From NCBI GenBank assembly GCA_036502405.1, contig DASXYP010000051.1, forward strand, positions 1 to 24,652: a stretch of 24,652 nt of DNA, read 5' to 3'. The translations under genes and the position numbers were made by a program. Source of the DNA: Chersky-806 sp036502405 (lineage in GTDB: Bacteria; Actinomycetota; Acidimicrobiia; IMCC26256; JAENVU01). Within the stretch, counting starts at the first letter, position 1; each line of letters starts with the position of its first letter. Positions 7,186-14,848 of this stretch are shown in pieces. Below the pieces are notes generated by a model. The model did not search any database and was not told where the DNA came from. It worked only from the letters and a program-made list of their open reading frames with translations.

Positions 7186-8888
7186 CCGGACGGCCCGAGC
7201 ACGTCGCGGTGGGCGAGCTCGACCCGGTTCCGCCCGAGCTCCTTGGCCCGGTACGCGGCGATGTCGGCGTCGCGGAGCAGGTCGTCGACGGTCCCATGAC
7301 CTTCGTCGACCGCGATCCCGACGGACGCGGCGACGCTGGCCTCGCCCGAGCTGAGCCGGTAGGTGTGGGCCAGGCTCTCGCGGATGCGTCCCGCGATCTG
7401 CACCGCCTCGTCGCGGCTCGACACCGCCTCGCAGATCACGACGAACTCGTCGCCGCCGAAGCGCGCGACCGAATCACCGGCCCGGACGCTGCGCTCGAGC
7501 CGCCGGGCGACCAGGAGCAGCAGCTCGTCGCCGGCTTCGTGGCCACGGGTGTCGTTCACCTGCTTGAACCGGTCCAGGTCGACGAAGAGGATCGCGAGCC
7601 GGCCGTCCTCGGCCCGACGGGCCCACGCCGCCTCGAGCAGGTTGCGGAGCCGGGCTCGGTTCGCGAGGTGCGTCAGCGGGTCGTGGAACGCCTGGTACTC
7701 GAGCCGCTCCTCGAGCTTCTTGCGATCGGTGTCGTCTGCCGCGAGCACGATCGTGTACTCGGGGGTGCCGTCGGGGCTGGTCACGAAGGAGACGTCGACC
7801 ATCGTCCACACGACGCGCCCGTCGGGCTGCAGGAGCCGGGCCGGTCCGGGCGGCGTCGTCCGCTCGCCGACGACCCGCTGCGCGCTCTCCTCGACCAGCC
7901 GCTCGCGGTCTTCGGGGTGGACGAGAAGCTCGAGGTTGATGCCGACGAGCTCCTCCTCGGTCCGTCCGGCCATCGCGGTGAACGCCGCGTTCGCGTCGAT
8001 GACCGTGCCTTCGAGCGTGATGAGCGCGATCCCGAGTGGCGAGCGCTCGAATGCGGCCCGGAAGCGGGTCTCGGCCTCGGCTTGCGCGTCCTCGGCGATC
8101 TTCTGCTCGGTCACGTCCCGGGCGATGATGATCAAGCCCCGCACCGTCGGGTTGTCGATCTGGTTCTCGGCGGTGCAGTCGAACCAGAGGTGGTGACCGT
8201 CGATGTGGCGGAGTCGGAGCCGGGCCGGCTCGTGCTTGCCGCGGGTGCCGGCGAGCACCTCGCCCATGGCGACGGTCGCGGACTCGAGGTCGTCGGGGTG
8301 GACGAGCGACAGGATGCCGCCTTCGGGGTCCCAGCCGATGGGGTAGCCGAGGATGCGCGTGCCCGCGGGGCTCGCGTGCCAGGTCCCGTCGGGCTCGAGG
8401 ATCGCCATGATGTCCGACGAGACCTCGAACAGCGTGGTGAGCCGGGCCTCGTTGTACCGGAGCTGCTCCTGGACGGCCCGCTGCCCGGTGATGTCGGTCA
8501 CGAGCGCGACCATGCCCTCGTAGCGGCCGTCGACGTCGAAGAGCGGCGCGACGCTGCAGCGCGTCCACACATCGTGGCCGTCACGGTGACGCAGGCGCAG
8601 GACCGATCGCTGCGCTCCCTCCTCGGGCCGCCGGGCGGCGATCGCCTCTGAGACGTCGCCGCGGGTCTCGTCGTCCATGAAGTCCCACGGCAGCTTGCCG
8701 AGCATGTCCCCGGGCGTGACCCCGAGCATCTCGGCCATGCGGCGGTTGACGAAGGTCGTGCGCAGGCCCGGCGCGCAGGTCCACACGCCTTCCTCGGCGG
8801 TCTCGACGATGCGCCGGTAGTTCGCCTCGGTCCCGACCACGGCGTGCTCGACGAGCGCGTGATACCGATCGCTCTCTCGTGTGCTCAC
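7149..8888 (-). CDS. Diguanylate cyclase with three PAS domains
   Basis: This 579-residue cytosolic sensor enzyme makes cyclic-di-GMP from two GTP. Three PAS domains cover about residues 20-140, 145-262 and 270-392, each ending in a DIT/DVT/DDT-type signature. A linker (KLEERLEYQAFHDPLTHLANRARL) leads into the GGDEF domain. The active-site motif is intact (GGDEF 478-482), FVDLDRFKQVND provides the metal-binding aspartate, and an inhibitory I-site RAGD (469-472) lies exactly five residues before GGDEF, so product feedback is expected. No membrane segment is present, so the signal is probably intracellular or carried by a cofactor or ligand in a PAS domain. The start is GTG at 8888 with GGAGG four bases upstream. 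The stop lies inside the 3' end of the convergent gene. Confidence 0.9.
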   Translation of the reverse strand: MSTRESDRYHALVEHAVVGTEANYRRIVETAEEGVWTCAPGLRTTFVNRRMAEMLGVTPGDMLGKLPWDFMDDETRGDVSEAIAARRPEEGAQRSVLRLRHRDGHDVWTRCSVAPLFDVDGRYEGMVALVTDITGQRAVQEQLRYNEARLTTLFEVSSDIMAILEPDGTWHASPAGTRILGYPIGWDPEGGILSLVHPDDLESATVAMGEVLAGTRGKHEPARLRLRHIDGHHLWFDCTAENQIDNPTVRGLIIIARDVTEQKIAEDAQAEAETRFRAAFERSPLGIALITLEGTVIDANAAFTAMAGRTEEELVGINLELLVHPEDRERLVEESAQRVVGERTTPPGPARLLQPDGRVVWTMVDVSFVTSPDGTPEYTIVLAADDTDRKKLEERLEYQAFHDPLTHLANRARLRNLLEAAWARRAEDGRLAILFVDLDRFKQVNDTRGHEAGDELLLLVARRLERSVRAGDSVARFGGDEFVVICEAVSSRDEAVQIAGRIRESLAHTYRLSSGEASVAASVGIAVDEGHGTVDDLLRDADIAAYRAKELGRNRVELAHRDVLGPSGYPSQSEARSSR

Positions 8889-8997
8889 CGAGCCTCCAGG
8901 TCACCGGACGGTTCCTCCCCCTCTATCGGTCGTCGGAAGGCCTGGTTTGAGGGGTTCGCGGGGCGCCCCGCGACCGGGCTCAGGGGCCCGATTCTGC

Positions 8998-9003
8998 GAG
9001 AAT
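8998..9003 (+). promoter_or_regulatory. Possible -10 element (GAGAAT) six bases before the ATG at 9010
   Basis: GAGAAT lacks the first T of TANNNT but has A2 and T6 and lies exactly six bases upstream of the ATG at 9010. This is the same geometry as at 549-554 and 13145-13150. It would give a leaderless mRNA. It is weaker than the other two and rests on spacing alone. Confidence 0.3.
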
Positions 9004-9009
9004 GTCGGG

Positions 9010-9366
9010 ATGCCGATGCGTGTCGACTGCCGTCACTACGAGAGCCGGACGTACCCGAACGGCGAGATCGTCCGGAAGTGCCGGCTCGACCTCGCCCCCG
9101 AGGCCCCGTGGCGCTGCCCCGAGGACTGCCCCAGCTTCGTCCAGCGGCGCTTCGACGTCGGCTGGCAGTACGGGAGCCTGGCCAAGGGCTCGACGCCGCC
9201 CGAGCCGGAGCCCGAGGGGACCGACGTCGCCGCCCTGCTCGACTCGGCCGAGGACATCATCAACGCGGCCGCGCCCGACATCCTCGCCGAGTTCGACAAG
9301 AAGCGGAGCAAGGGAGTCTTCCGGCGCAAGGGCCAGAACAAGGGCAAGGGCAAGCGGAAGCGCTGA
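9010..9366 (+). CDS. Small four-cysteine hypothetical protein with basic tail
   Basis: I do not recognise this 118-residue protein. Four cysteines (C7, C24, C36, C40) in the first 40 residues, the last pair as RCPEDCPSF, suggest a small metal-binding (zinc-type) fold. A middle helix-like stretch (DVAALLDSAEDIINAAAPDILAEFDKK) and a very basic Lys/Arg-rich tail follow, which could bind nucleic acid. The frame is open upstream, but the ATG at 9010 is the first credible start, next to a possible -10 element. The following gene starts 1 nt after its stop, so the two form an operon. Function is inferred only from composition. Confidence 0.65.
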   Translation: MPMRVDCRHYESRTYPNGEIVRKCRLDLAPEAPWRCPEDCPSFVQRRFDVGWQYGSLAKGSTPPEPEPEGTDVAALLDSAEDIINAAAPDILAEFDKKRSKGVFRRKGQNKGKGKRKR

Positions 9367-9367
9367 G

Positions 9368-9889
9368 ATGAGCGAGCCGAGTCCGCGTGCCGCGCTCGAG
9401 GCGCGCGCCCGGGAACGCGTGGCCGTGCTCACGGACTACGAGCGCCGGCATCCGCAGCACGGACCTGACGCCCAGGGTCGTTCCTACGATCCGGTGCGCG
9501 ACGTGATCGACGGGTGGCGCTCCGAGTGGGTGCAGGGCGAGCGCACCGAGATCGACGCGGCGCGCACGGCGACGATCAAGCCGCGGACCTGGGAGGGGTT
9601 CGCGTGGGCCGACCACCGCTTCGTGCTGAGCGACCGGTGGGGGAACGCGGTGATCGTGGGCTACAACGAGGACGCGCGCACCTGGTTCGTCGACTCGACG
9701 ACCCCGGTGCAGCTCCCGAACGACTGGGTCGCGCAGTTCGTCGCCGAGCTCGACGCACTCGGCCACATCAGCGGCCTCGAGAACCCTCGCGAGCTGCACG
9801 AGCAGATCGTGCGGGCGGCGGGCCCGACCGCACCGACGATCCCGAGCCTCGACGAGGTCGCCCACTACCTCCGGGCCCGCCGGAGCTAG
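9368..9889 (+). CDS. Hypothetical protein (173 aa), operon partner of the four-cysteine protein
   Basis: No family was recognised. The protein is soluble, without signal peptide or membrane segments. It is rich in Trp and Arg in the centre (VIDGWRSEWVQGERTE, IKPRTWEGFAWADHRF) and ends with a helical segment (SLDEVAHYLRARRS). The ATG at 9368 follows the previous stop by one base, with GGAAG upstream, so the pair is surely co-transcribed and probably functionally linked. A hairpin follows its stop. I cannot suggest a role beyond that. Confidence 0.65.
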   Translation: MSEPSPRAALEARARERVAVLTDYERRHPQHGPDAQGRSYDPVRDVIDGWRSEWVQGERTEIDAARTATIKPRTWEGFAWADHRFVLSDRWGNAVIVGYNEDARTWFVDSTTPVQLPNDWVAQFVAELDALGHISGLENPRELHEQIVRAAGPTAPTIPSLDEVAHYLRARRS

Positions 9890-9895
9890 CCCGAA

Positions 9896-9938
9896 CTTGC
9901 GTCGAAAGGGCCGCCTGACGCGGCTCGAGTGACGCAAG
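9896..9938. terminator. Inverted repeat between convergent units (putative two-way terminator)
   Basis: CTTGCGTC (9896-9903) pairs with GACGCAAG (9931-9938), and inside it GCCGC pairs with GCGGC around the loop CTGAC. The structure begins seven bases after the stop of the 173-aa gene and lies just beyond the 3' end of the opposite-strand tRNA-Leu. It could therefore stop transcription in both directions. There is no clear T-run. Confidence 0.5.
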
Positions 9939-9963
9939 GTCGGACGGGGTCGGCGCTTCTCGT

Positions 9964-10050
9964 TGGTGCGAGCGGAGGGATTCGAACCCTCAAGCCCCGA
10001 GGGGCACCAGGACCTAAACCTGGCGCGTCTGCCGGTTCCGCCACGCTCGC
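9964..10050 (-). tRNA. trnL: tRNA-Leu (anticodon UAG)
   Basis: The minus strand folds as a class II tRNA. The acceptor arms GCGAGCG (10044-10050) and CGCTCGC (9968-9974) pair fully. The anticodon stem CCAGG/CCTGG holds the loop TTTAGGT with UAG at 10016-10014. A long variable arm (TGCCCCTCGGGGCT) is characteristic of Leu, and the T-arm carries GGTTCGAATCC. The 3' CCA is encoded. Confidence 0.97.
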
Positions 10051-10068
10051 GTGCGGGCTGAGCGGCTC

Positions 10069-10074
10069 AGGGTA
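10069..10074 (-). promoter_or_regulatory. Possible -10 element (TACCCT) for tRNA-Leu
   Basis: TACCCT on the minus strand ends 18 bases before the tRNA-Leu 5' end, predicting a short 5' leader of about 12 nt. It lies just after the stop codon of the EAL gene (10076-10078). No strong -35 was identified. Confidence 0.3.
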
Positions 10075-10075
10075 C

Positions 10076-13000
10076 TCAGGCCGGGGTCGGGCGCAGTGGT
10101 GCCGGGGTGGAGACGGTGCGCAGGGCCTCGGCGAGCGCGACCGCGGGCGCGTAGAGGAAGCCCTGGCCCCGCGTGCAGCCGAGCTCGAGCAGCGCGACGG
10201 CCTGCTCCGGGAGCTCGATGCCCTCGGCCACGACCGCGAGCCCCAGCCCCAGGGTCAGGCCGATGATCCCCGAGATGATCGTGTCGCCGGCGCCACTGCG
10301 GCCGAGCTCGGCCACGAACGACCGGTCGATCTTCACGATGTCGACGGGCAGGCGACGGAGGTAGTTGAGCGAGGAGTACCCGGTCCCGAAGTCGTCGATC
10401 GCGAGGAGCACGCCCGCGTCCTTCAGCCGGCCGAGCGTCGTCAGAGCCCGGTCCGCGTCCTCGAGCAGCGCGCTCTCGGTGATCTCGAGGCACAGGCGCG
10501 TTGGGTCCGCGCCCGCGTCGCGCAGCGTCGCGCAGATCCGGTCCACGAGGTCGGGTTGGGCGAGCTCGCGCGGTGACAGGTTCACGGCGAGCGTGAGCGG
10601 GGCCGGGATCGAGCTCAAGGTCTCGCACGCGAGCTCGATCACCCGAGCACCGATCGGCACGATCAGCGAGGATGCCTCGGCCGCGGCGAGGAACTGGTCG
10701 GGGCCGAGCAACCCGCGCTGGGGGTGCTCCCAGCGCAGGAGGCCCTCGAGGCCGATCGGGAGCCCGGTGGCCAGGTCCACGATCGGCTGGTAGCGCAGGT
10801 CGAGCTGGTTCTCGCCGAGCGCACGGTGCAACGCCGTCTCGGTCTCGAGCGCGGTCGCGGTGGCGGCGCGCAGCGCGTCGTCGAACACCTCGTAGCAGTT
10901 GCGGCCGCGCTCCTTGGCCCGGTATGCCGCTGCATCGGCGTACCGGACGAGCTCACCGCCGGTCGAGTGGTCCTCGGCGACCGCGATCCCGATGCTCGCG
11001 GTGACGAAGATCTCCCGGCCGTGCAGCTCGAAGGGAGTGCCGAGGCCGAGCGCGATGCGGTGCGCGAGCTGCTCGGCGTCGACGGGTGACTCCATGTCGG
11101 TGCACACGACCACGAACTCGTCGCCGCCGGTCCGGGCGGCCAGGTCGGAGGATCGCAACACGCCTTCCAGGCGACGGGCGAACGCGACGAGCAGCTCGTC
11201 GCCCGCCGCGTGGCCGAGCGCGTCGTTCACGAGCTTGAAGCGGTCGAGGTCGAGGAACAGGACCGCGACGTGCATGTGGGTGCGGGACGCGCGCTTCAGG
11301 GCGAGGTTCAGCGTCTCGAGCAGCAGCGTCCGGTTGGGGAGGCCGGTCAGCGGGTCGTGGGCCGCGTCGTGGGCCAGGCGCTCTTCCAGGTGCTTGCGCT
11401 CGGTCACGTCGAACATGACGCCGTCGAGCCACTCCGGGTTGCCTTCCTCGTCGAAGGCCGGCTGGCCCTGCTCCACGATCCACCGCACGGACCCGTCGCG
11501 GTGCCGGATCGGGTACTCGATCACGAACGGGCACCGGGTGCTCAGCGCGTCGTCGAGCTCGCGGTCGCTGCGCTCGCGGTGCCCGGGCAGGATCAGCGAG
11601 TCGAACAGCACCTCGTCGCCGAGGAACTCCGCTGCGGTGTACCCGGTCAGCTTGTAGACCGCGTCGCTCACGAACTCGTCGGCGTAGGGCGGCTTGGCCT
11701 CGCAGCGGTAGACCGCGCCCGGGATGTTCTTCACCAGGGTGCGCAGCCGGGCTTCGCTCTCCCGCAGGTCGCGCTCGGCCCGGATGCGCTCGCGGATGTC
11801 CCGGAAGCTGGCGACGACGCCCTCGACCGCCGGGTTGTCGAGCAGGTTGCTCGCCTCGACCTCGACCGGGATCCACTCGCCCGCGGTGTCACGCAGCCGC
11901 ATCTCGAACGGCCCGGCATGCGACCCGCCGTCCAGGAGCTCGCCGAGCGCACTCGCCGCGACCATCCGGTCGTCGGGATGCACGAAGTCCAGCGCGTTCG
12001 CGCCGTCCACCCTCGCGGGGTCGAAGCCGAGCGGGTCGCTGCGACCCGCGGTGAACGTGAGCCGGCCGTCCCGGTCGAGCAGGACGATGGTGTCGGACGC
12101 GTGCTTCACGAGGGCGCGGTACCGGGCCTCGTGCACGTCCGCGGCGCGCTGGGCCTCGCAGCGGGCGAGCAACGAGGCGAGGATCCCGACGACGGTGCGG
12201 AGCATCCGGATCGTGTCGTCGTCCCAGGTCCGGTCACGCCGGACGCTGTCCAGGCCGACGAACCCGCGCAGCTGACCGCCGTTCATGAGCGGCACCGCGA
12301 CGACCGAGCGGACGCCCTGGCGCTCCAGCTCGGTGCGCTCCTGCCCCCACTCGTCGTCGAGCTCGGCGACGCGCCGGAAGTGGATGGAGTGGCCGCGTGC
12401 CAGCGTGTCCCGCCAGCGAGGCATGCTCGCCGTCGGCACCGCCTGTTGCGAGTCGATCTCCTCGCGGATCCCGGGTGCGCACCATTCGTGGGTGTTGGTC
12501 ATCGTCGCGAGGTCGTCGCTGACCGAGAACACGTACGCCCGGTCGACCGCGGCCGCCTGGCCGAGCAGCTCGAGCGCCTGGTTGATGCTGAGGTCGACGG
12601 TCGTCGCATCGGCGTCGACGAAGCGTGCCGCGACCGAGGCCACGGCCTCGTGCAGGATCCGCACGTCGCGCAGCGCGTCGTCGGCCTCGCGCTTCTGGGT
12701 GATGTCCCGCACGGTGAGGACGACGCCGCCGAGCTCGTCGTTGATCGGCTCCGAGTCCGGCGCGACGAGCTCGACCTCGGCGTAGCTGCCGTCGGCGCGC
12801 CGGAGGCGCGTCCGGACGTCGGGCCCGTCGTTCTCGCCGGTCAGGTACTCGGCGAGGCGCAGGGCGACGTGCTCGGCGTCGCGGGGGTGGACGAGCGAGA
12901 GGCCGTCCACGCCGAGGAGATCGCCCGGCTGACCGCCGAGGAGCCGGTCGAGGCCCGGCGTCGCGCTGACGATCTTCCCTTCGGGGTCGATGACCGCGAT

Positions 13001-13087
13001 CCCGTCATGCGCGTGGGCGAGCAGGAGCTTCGCGTAGGAGGGATTGTTCGACCGATCCCGCGCGCGGGCTGGCTTGCCATCTGCCAC
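10076..13087 (-). CDS. PAS-GAF-PAS-PAS-GGDEF-EAL cyclic-di-GMP enzyme
   Basis: This is a cytosolic sensor of about 1003 residues that could both make and degrade cyclic-di-GMP. Domains: PAS about 15-135, GAF about 143-312, PAS about 318-435, PAS about 443-565, GGDEF about 570-735, EAL about 750-990. GGDEF is intact (654-658), with I-site RSSD (645-648) five residues before it. In the EAL domain the signature reads EGL (781-783) instead of EAL. The expected catalytic and metal ligands are nevertheless visible: E781, N836, E868, D898-D899, K919, E955 and Q975. A bifunctional or mainly phosphodiesterase role is therefore plausible. The open frame extends to 13351 across the divergent gene. The GTG at 13087 is the only start between that gene and the first PAS domain, so I used it, although its ribosome site is weak. 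Confidence 0.88.
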   Translation of the reverse strand: MADGKPARARDRSNNPSYAKLLLAHAHDGIAVIDPEGKIVSATPGLDRLLGGQPGDLLGVDGLSLVHPRDAEHVALRLAEYLTGENDGPDVRTRLRRADGSYAEVELVAPDSEPINDELGGVVLTVRDITQKREADDALRDVRILHEAVASVAARFVDADATTVDLSINQALELLGQAAAVDRAYVFSVSDDLATMTNTHEWCAPGIREEIDSQQAVPTASMPRWRDTLARGHSIHFRRVAELDDEWGQERTELERQGVRSVVAVPLMNGGQLRGFVGLDSVRRDRTWDDDTIRMLRTVVGILASLLARCEAQRAADVHEARYRALVKHASDTIVLLDRDGRLTFTAGRSDPLGFDPARVDGANALDFVHPDDRMVAASALGELLDGGSHAGPFEMRLRDTAGEWIPVEVEASNLLDNPAVEGVVASFRDIRERIRAERDLRESEARLRTLVKNIPGAVYRCEAKPPYADEFVSDAVYKLTGYTAAEFLGDEVLFDSLILPGHRERSDRELDDALSTRCPFVIEYPIRHRDGSVRWIVEQGQPAFDEEGNPEWLDGVMFDVTERKHLEERLAHDAAHDPLTGLPNRTLLLETLNLALKRASRTHMHVAVLFLDLDRFKLVNDALGHAAGDELLVAFARRLEGVLRSSDLAARTGGDEFVVVCTDMESPVDAEQLAHRIALGLGTPFELHGREIFVTASIGIAVAEDHSTGGELVRYADAAAYRAKERGRNCYEVFDDALRAATATALETETALHRALGENQLDLRYQPIVDLATGLPIGLEGLLRWEHPQRGLLGPDQFLAAAEASSLIVPIGARVIELACETLSSIPAPLTLAVNLSPRELAQPDLVDRICATLRDAGADPTRLCLEITESALLEDADRALTTLGRLKDAGVLLAIDDFGTGYSSLNYLRRLPVDIVKIDRSFVAELGRSGAGDTIISGIIGLTLGLGLAVVAEGIELPEQAVALLELGCTRGQGFLYAPAVALAEALRTVSTPAPLRPTPA

Positions 13088-13144
13088 GGGTGTTGTGTCG
13101 GACCGGGAGGTGGCCCGCTTGAGGACCGTCTGTGGGGTTCGGGG

Positions 13145-13150
13145 TAGGTT
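13145..13150 (+). promoter_or_regulatory. Putative -10 element (TAGGTT) giving a leaderless DUF35 mRNA
   Basis: TAGGTT is followed by exactly six bases (CGGGCC) and then the ATG at 13157, so the transcript is predicted to start at the start codon. The geometry is identical to that at cysO. It sits in the 69-bp divergent spacer shared with the EAL gene. Confidence 0.5.
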
Positions 13151-13156
13151 CGGGCC

Positions 13157-13567
13157 ATGGGCAAGACGATCCCGATCGTTGACTACCTGGTGCTCGACGA
13201 CGGCGCCCCCTACCTGGTGGCCAACGAGTCGGTGAGCTCCGGCGCCCTGTACCTCGACCGGCGCAACGCCGACGCCCGTTCCGGCACCACCGGGTTCCGG
13301 CGGCGACGGCTCTCGGACACCGGGGCGGTGCGGACGTTCACGATCGTCCACCGCGCCGCGCCGGGGGTCCCGACGCCGTACGTCTCGGTCGTGGTCGACC
13401 TCGACGGCGGTGGGGTGGTCAAGGCCAACCTCGTCAACGTCGAGCCCAGCCCCGAGGCCGTGCGGGTGGGGATGAAGGTCCGGCTGACGACCTACGCCGT
13501 CGGCGTGGACGACGAGGGCACCGAGGCGATCGCGTTCGCCTACGAGCCCGCCGATCAGGAGGCGTGA
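13157..13567 (+). CDS. DUF35 OB-fold protein lacking the zinc-ribbon cysteines
   Basis: The 136-residue protein has the DUF35 layout: an N-terminal ribbon-like segment (about 15-52) and a C-terminal OB fold (about 58-130: FTIVHRAAPG, PYVSVVVDLDGGG, GMKVRLTTYAV). Family members usually carry two Cys pairs in the ribbon (C-x2-C and NAC-x2-CG-like). Here the corresponding stretch reads NESVSSGALYLDRRNADARSG, with no cysteine at all, so zinc binding is presumably lost. DUF35 proteins pair with thiolase-like enzymes in acyl-CoA or steroid side-chain metabolism, which matches the next gene. Its TGA overlaps the GTGA before the thiolase ATG, so the two are coupled. Assignment is strong; the consequence of the missing cysteines is inferred. 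Confidence 0.85.
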   Translation: MGKTIPIVDYLVLDDGAPYLVANESVSSGALYLDRRNADARSGTTGFRRRRLSDTGAVRTFTIVHRAAPGVPTPYVSVVVDLDGGGVVKANLVNVEPSPEAVRVGMKVRLTTYAVGVDDEGTEAIAFAYEPADQEA

Positions 13568-13569
13568 CC

Positions 13570-14769
13570 ATGGAGCGAGACGTCTGGATCCTCGGCGCGT
13601 CGATGACCAAGTTCCAGCGCTACCCGGACAAGGACCTCATCGATCTCGGCTCGGAGGCGGCGCTCGCCGCGCTCGACGACGCCGGGGTCACGATCCAGGA
13701 AATGGACGTGATGGGGGCCGGGAACCTCGCCGAGGCGGCGAGCGGCGTCGGCCAGCGGGTGCAGAAGCAGATCGGCCAGACGGGCATCCCCGTCTACAAC
13801 GTCGCCAACGCGTGCGCGACGGGCGCGACCGCGGTCCGGTGCGCGTACCTGGCGATCAAGGCCGGCGAGGCCGAGATGGGCCTCGCGGTCGGCCTGGAGA
13901 AGATGGGCAAGGCCGGGCTGCTCGGCGCCAGCGCCCGCTCGGACAAGCAGGTGTACGAGCCGGCGGGACGGTACGGGGCGGTGATGAGCGTCGAGGGCCG
14001 GCTCGGCACGACGGTGATGCCCGGGGTGTTCGCCCAGGCGGGCATGGAGTACGCCGGCACCCATGACGGGGTCAGCTTCGAGCAGTTCGCCAAGGTCGCC
14101 GAGAAGAACCACGCGCACTCGACGCTGAACCCCCTGGCCCAGTACCAGAAGGCGTTCTCGCTCGACGAGGTCATGGGCGCGGAGATGATGGCGTACCCGA
14201 ACACGCTGCTGATGTGCTGCCCGACCGGGGACGGCGCCGCGGCGCTGGTGCTCGTGAGCGAGGAGAAGCTGCGGACGCTGTCCGACGAGCAGCGGGCCCG
14301 GGCGGTCAAGATCAGCGCGTCGGTGATGACCTCGGATCCGTGGACCGACGCGGACCAGGTCCAGCCGGACGTGAACACCCTGACCCGTGAGGCCGCGGCC
14401 AAGGCCTACGAGATCTCGGGCGTCGACCCGCAGGACCTCGACCTCGTCGAGCTGCACGACTGCTTCGCGACCGCCGAGCTCATCCACTACGACAACCTCG
14501 GCCTGTGCGAGCCGGGGGAGGCGGGCCGGTTCATCGACGAACGGGGCCCGTGGCGCGACGGCAGGATCCCGGTCAACGTCAGTGGTGGGCTCATCTCGAA
14601 GGGTCACCCACTCGGCGCCACCGGCGTCGCCAACCTCTACGAGGTCGCCACCCACCTGCGGGGCGAGGCGGGCGACCGCCAGATCGAGGGCGCGTCGGTC
14701 GGGCTCACCCACGTCATCGGCCTCGGCTCCGCCTGCGCCGTCCACGTCCTGGAGAAAGCTTCACTCTGA
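13570..14769 (+). CDS. Thiolase-like enzyme (SCP-x / acetyl-CoA acetyltransferase / lipid-transfer family)
   Basis: The 399-residue protein has a thiolase fold. The nucleophilic cysteine is C82 in NACATGATA; HDCF (296-299) and GHPLGATG (345-352) supply the other active-site residues; a C-terminal cysteine is at 389. The motif AEKNHAHSTLNPLAQYQ is typical of the SCP-x/lipid-transfer thiolases used in fatty acid, sterol or branched-chain breakdown. In actinobacteria such proteins act with a DUF35 partner, either in thiolysis or, for the Ltp2-type relatives, retro-aldol cleavage. C82 argues for a true thiolase rather than the aldolase. AGGAGG (13557-13562) lies seven bases before the ATG at 13570, deciding the start over the GTG at 13564. 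The substrate is unknown. Confidence 0.9.
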   Translation: MERDVWILGASMTKFQRYPDKDLIDLGSEAALAALDDAGVTIQEMDVMGAGNLAEAASGVGQRVQKQIGQTGIPVYNVANACATGATAVRCAYLAIKAGEAEMGLAVGLEKMGKAGLLGASARSDKQVYEPAGRYGAVMSVEGRLGTTVMPGVFAQAGMEYAGTHDGVSFEQFAKVAEKNHAHSTLNPLAQYQKAFSLDEVMGAEMMAYPNTLLMCCPTGDGAAALVLVSEEKLRTLSDEQRARAVKISASVMTSDPWTDADQVQPDVNTLTREAAAKAYEISGVDPQDLDLVELHDCFATAELIHYDNLGLCEPGEAGRFIDERGPWRDGRIPVNVSGGLISKGHPLGATGVANLYEVATHLRGEAGDRQIEGASVGLTHVIGLGSACAVHVLEKASL

Positions 14770-14777
14770 GCACGCAC

Positions 14778-14800
14778 TTGGCGCCGCGGCCGGCCGCCAA
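14778..14800. terminator. Weak inverted repeat between convergent genes
   Basis: TTGGCG (14778-14783) and CGCCAA (14795-14800) bracket a GC-only centre in the 79-bp gap between the thiolase and the lipoprotein genes, which converge here. It may end transcription from either side. The arms are short and there is no T-run. Confidence 0.3.
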
Positions 14801-14848
14801 TGATCTCCGGGCCCGGCGATCGGCCGGCAGAGATCTTCGGAAGAGCCG

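Noticed and set aside
10058..10075. CTGAG-CGG-CTCAG palindrome and CTCAGG repeats after the EAL gene
   Set aside because: The arms are only 5 bp and the region is part of the short EAL/tRNA-Leu spacer; the similarity to the CTCAGG repeat at 18610 lacks the 11-bp period.
11210..13147. Long plus-strand frame (645 codons) opposite the EAL gene
   Set aside because: It has shadow composition (Arg/Val/Asp-rich, no domains) and lies entirely antisense to a gene with clear motifs.
13088..13351. N-terminal extension of the EAL protein to 13351
   Set aside because: It would overlap the DUF35 gene and its promoter, and the added residues have no domain character; the PAS domain starts after 13087.
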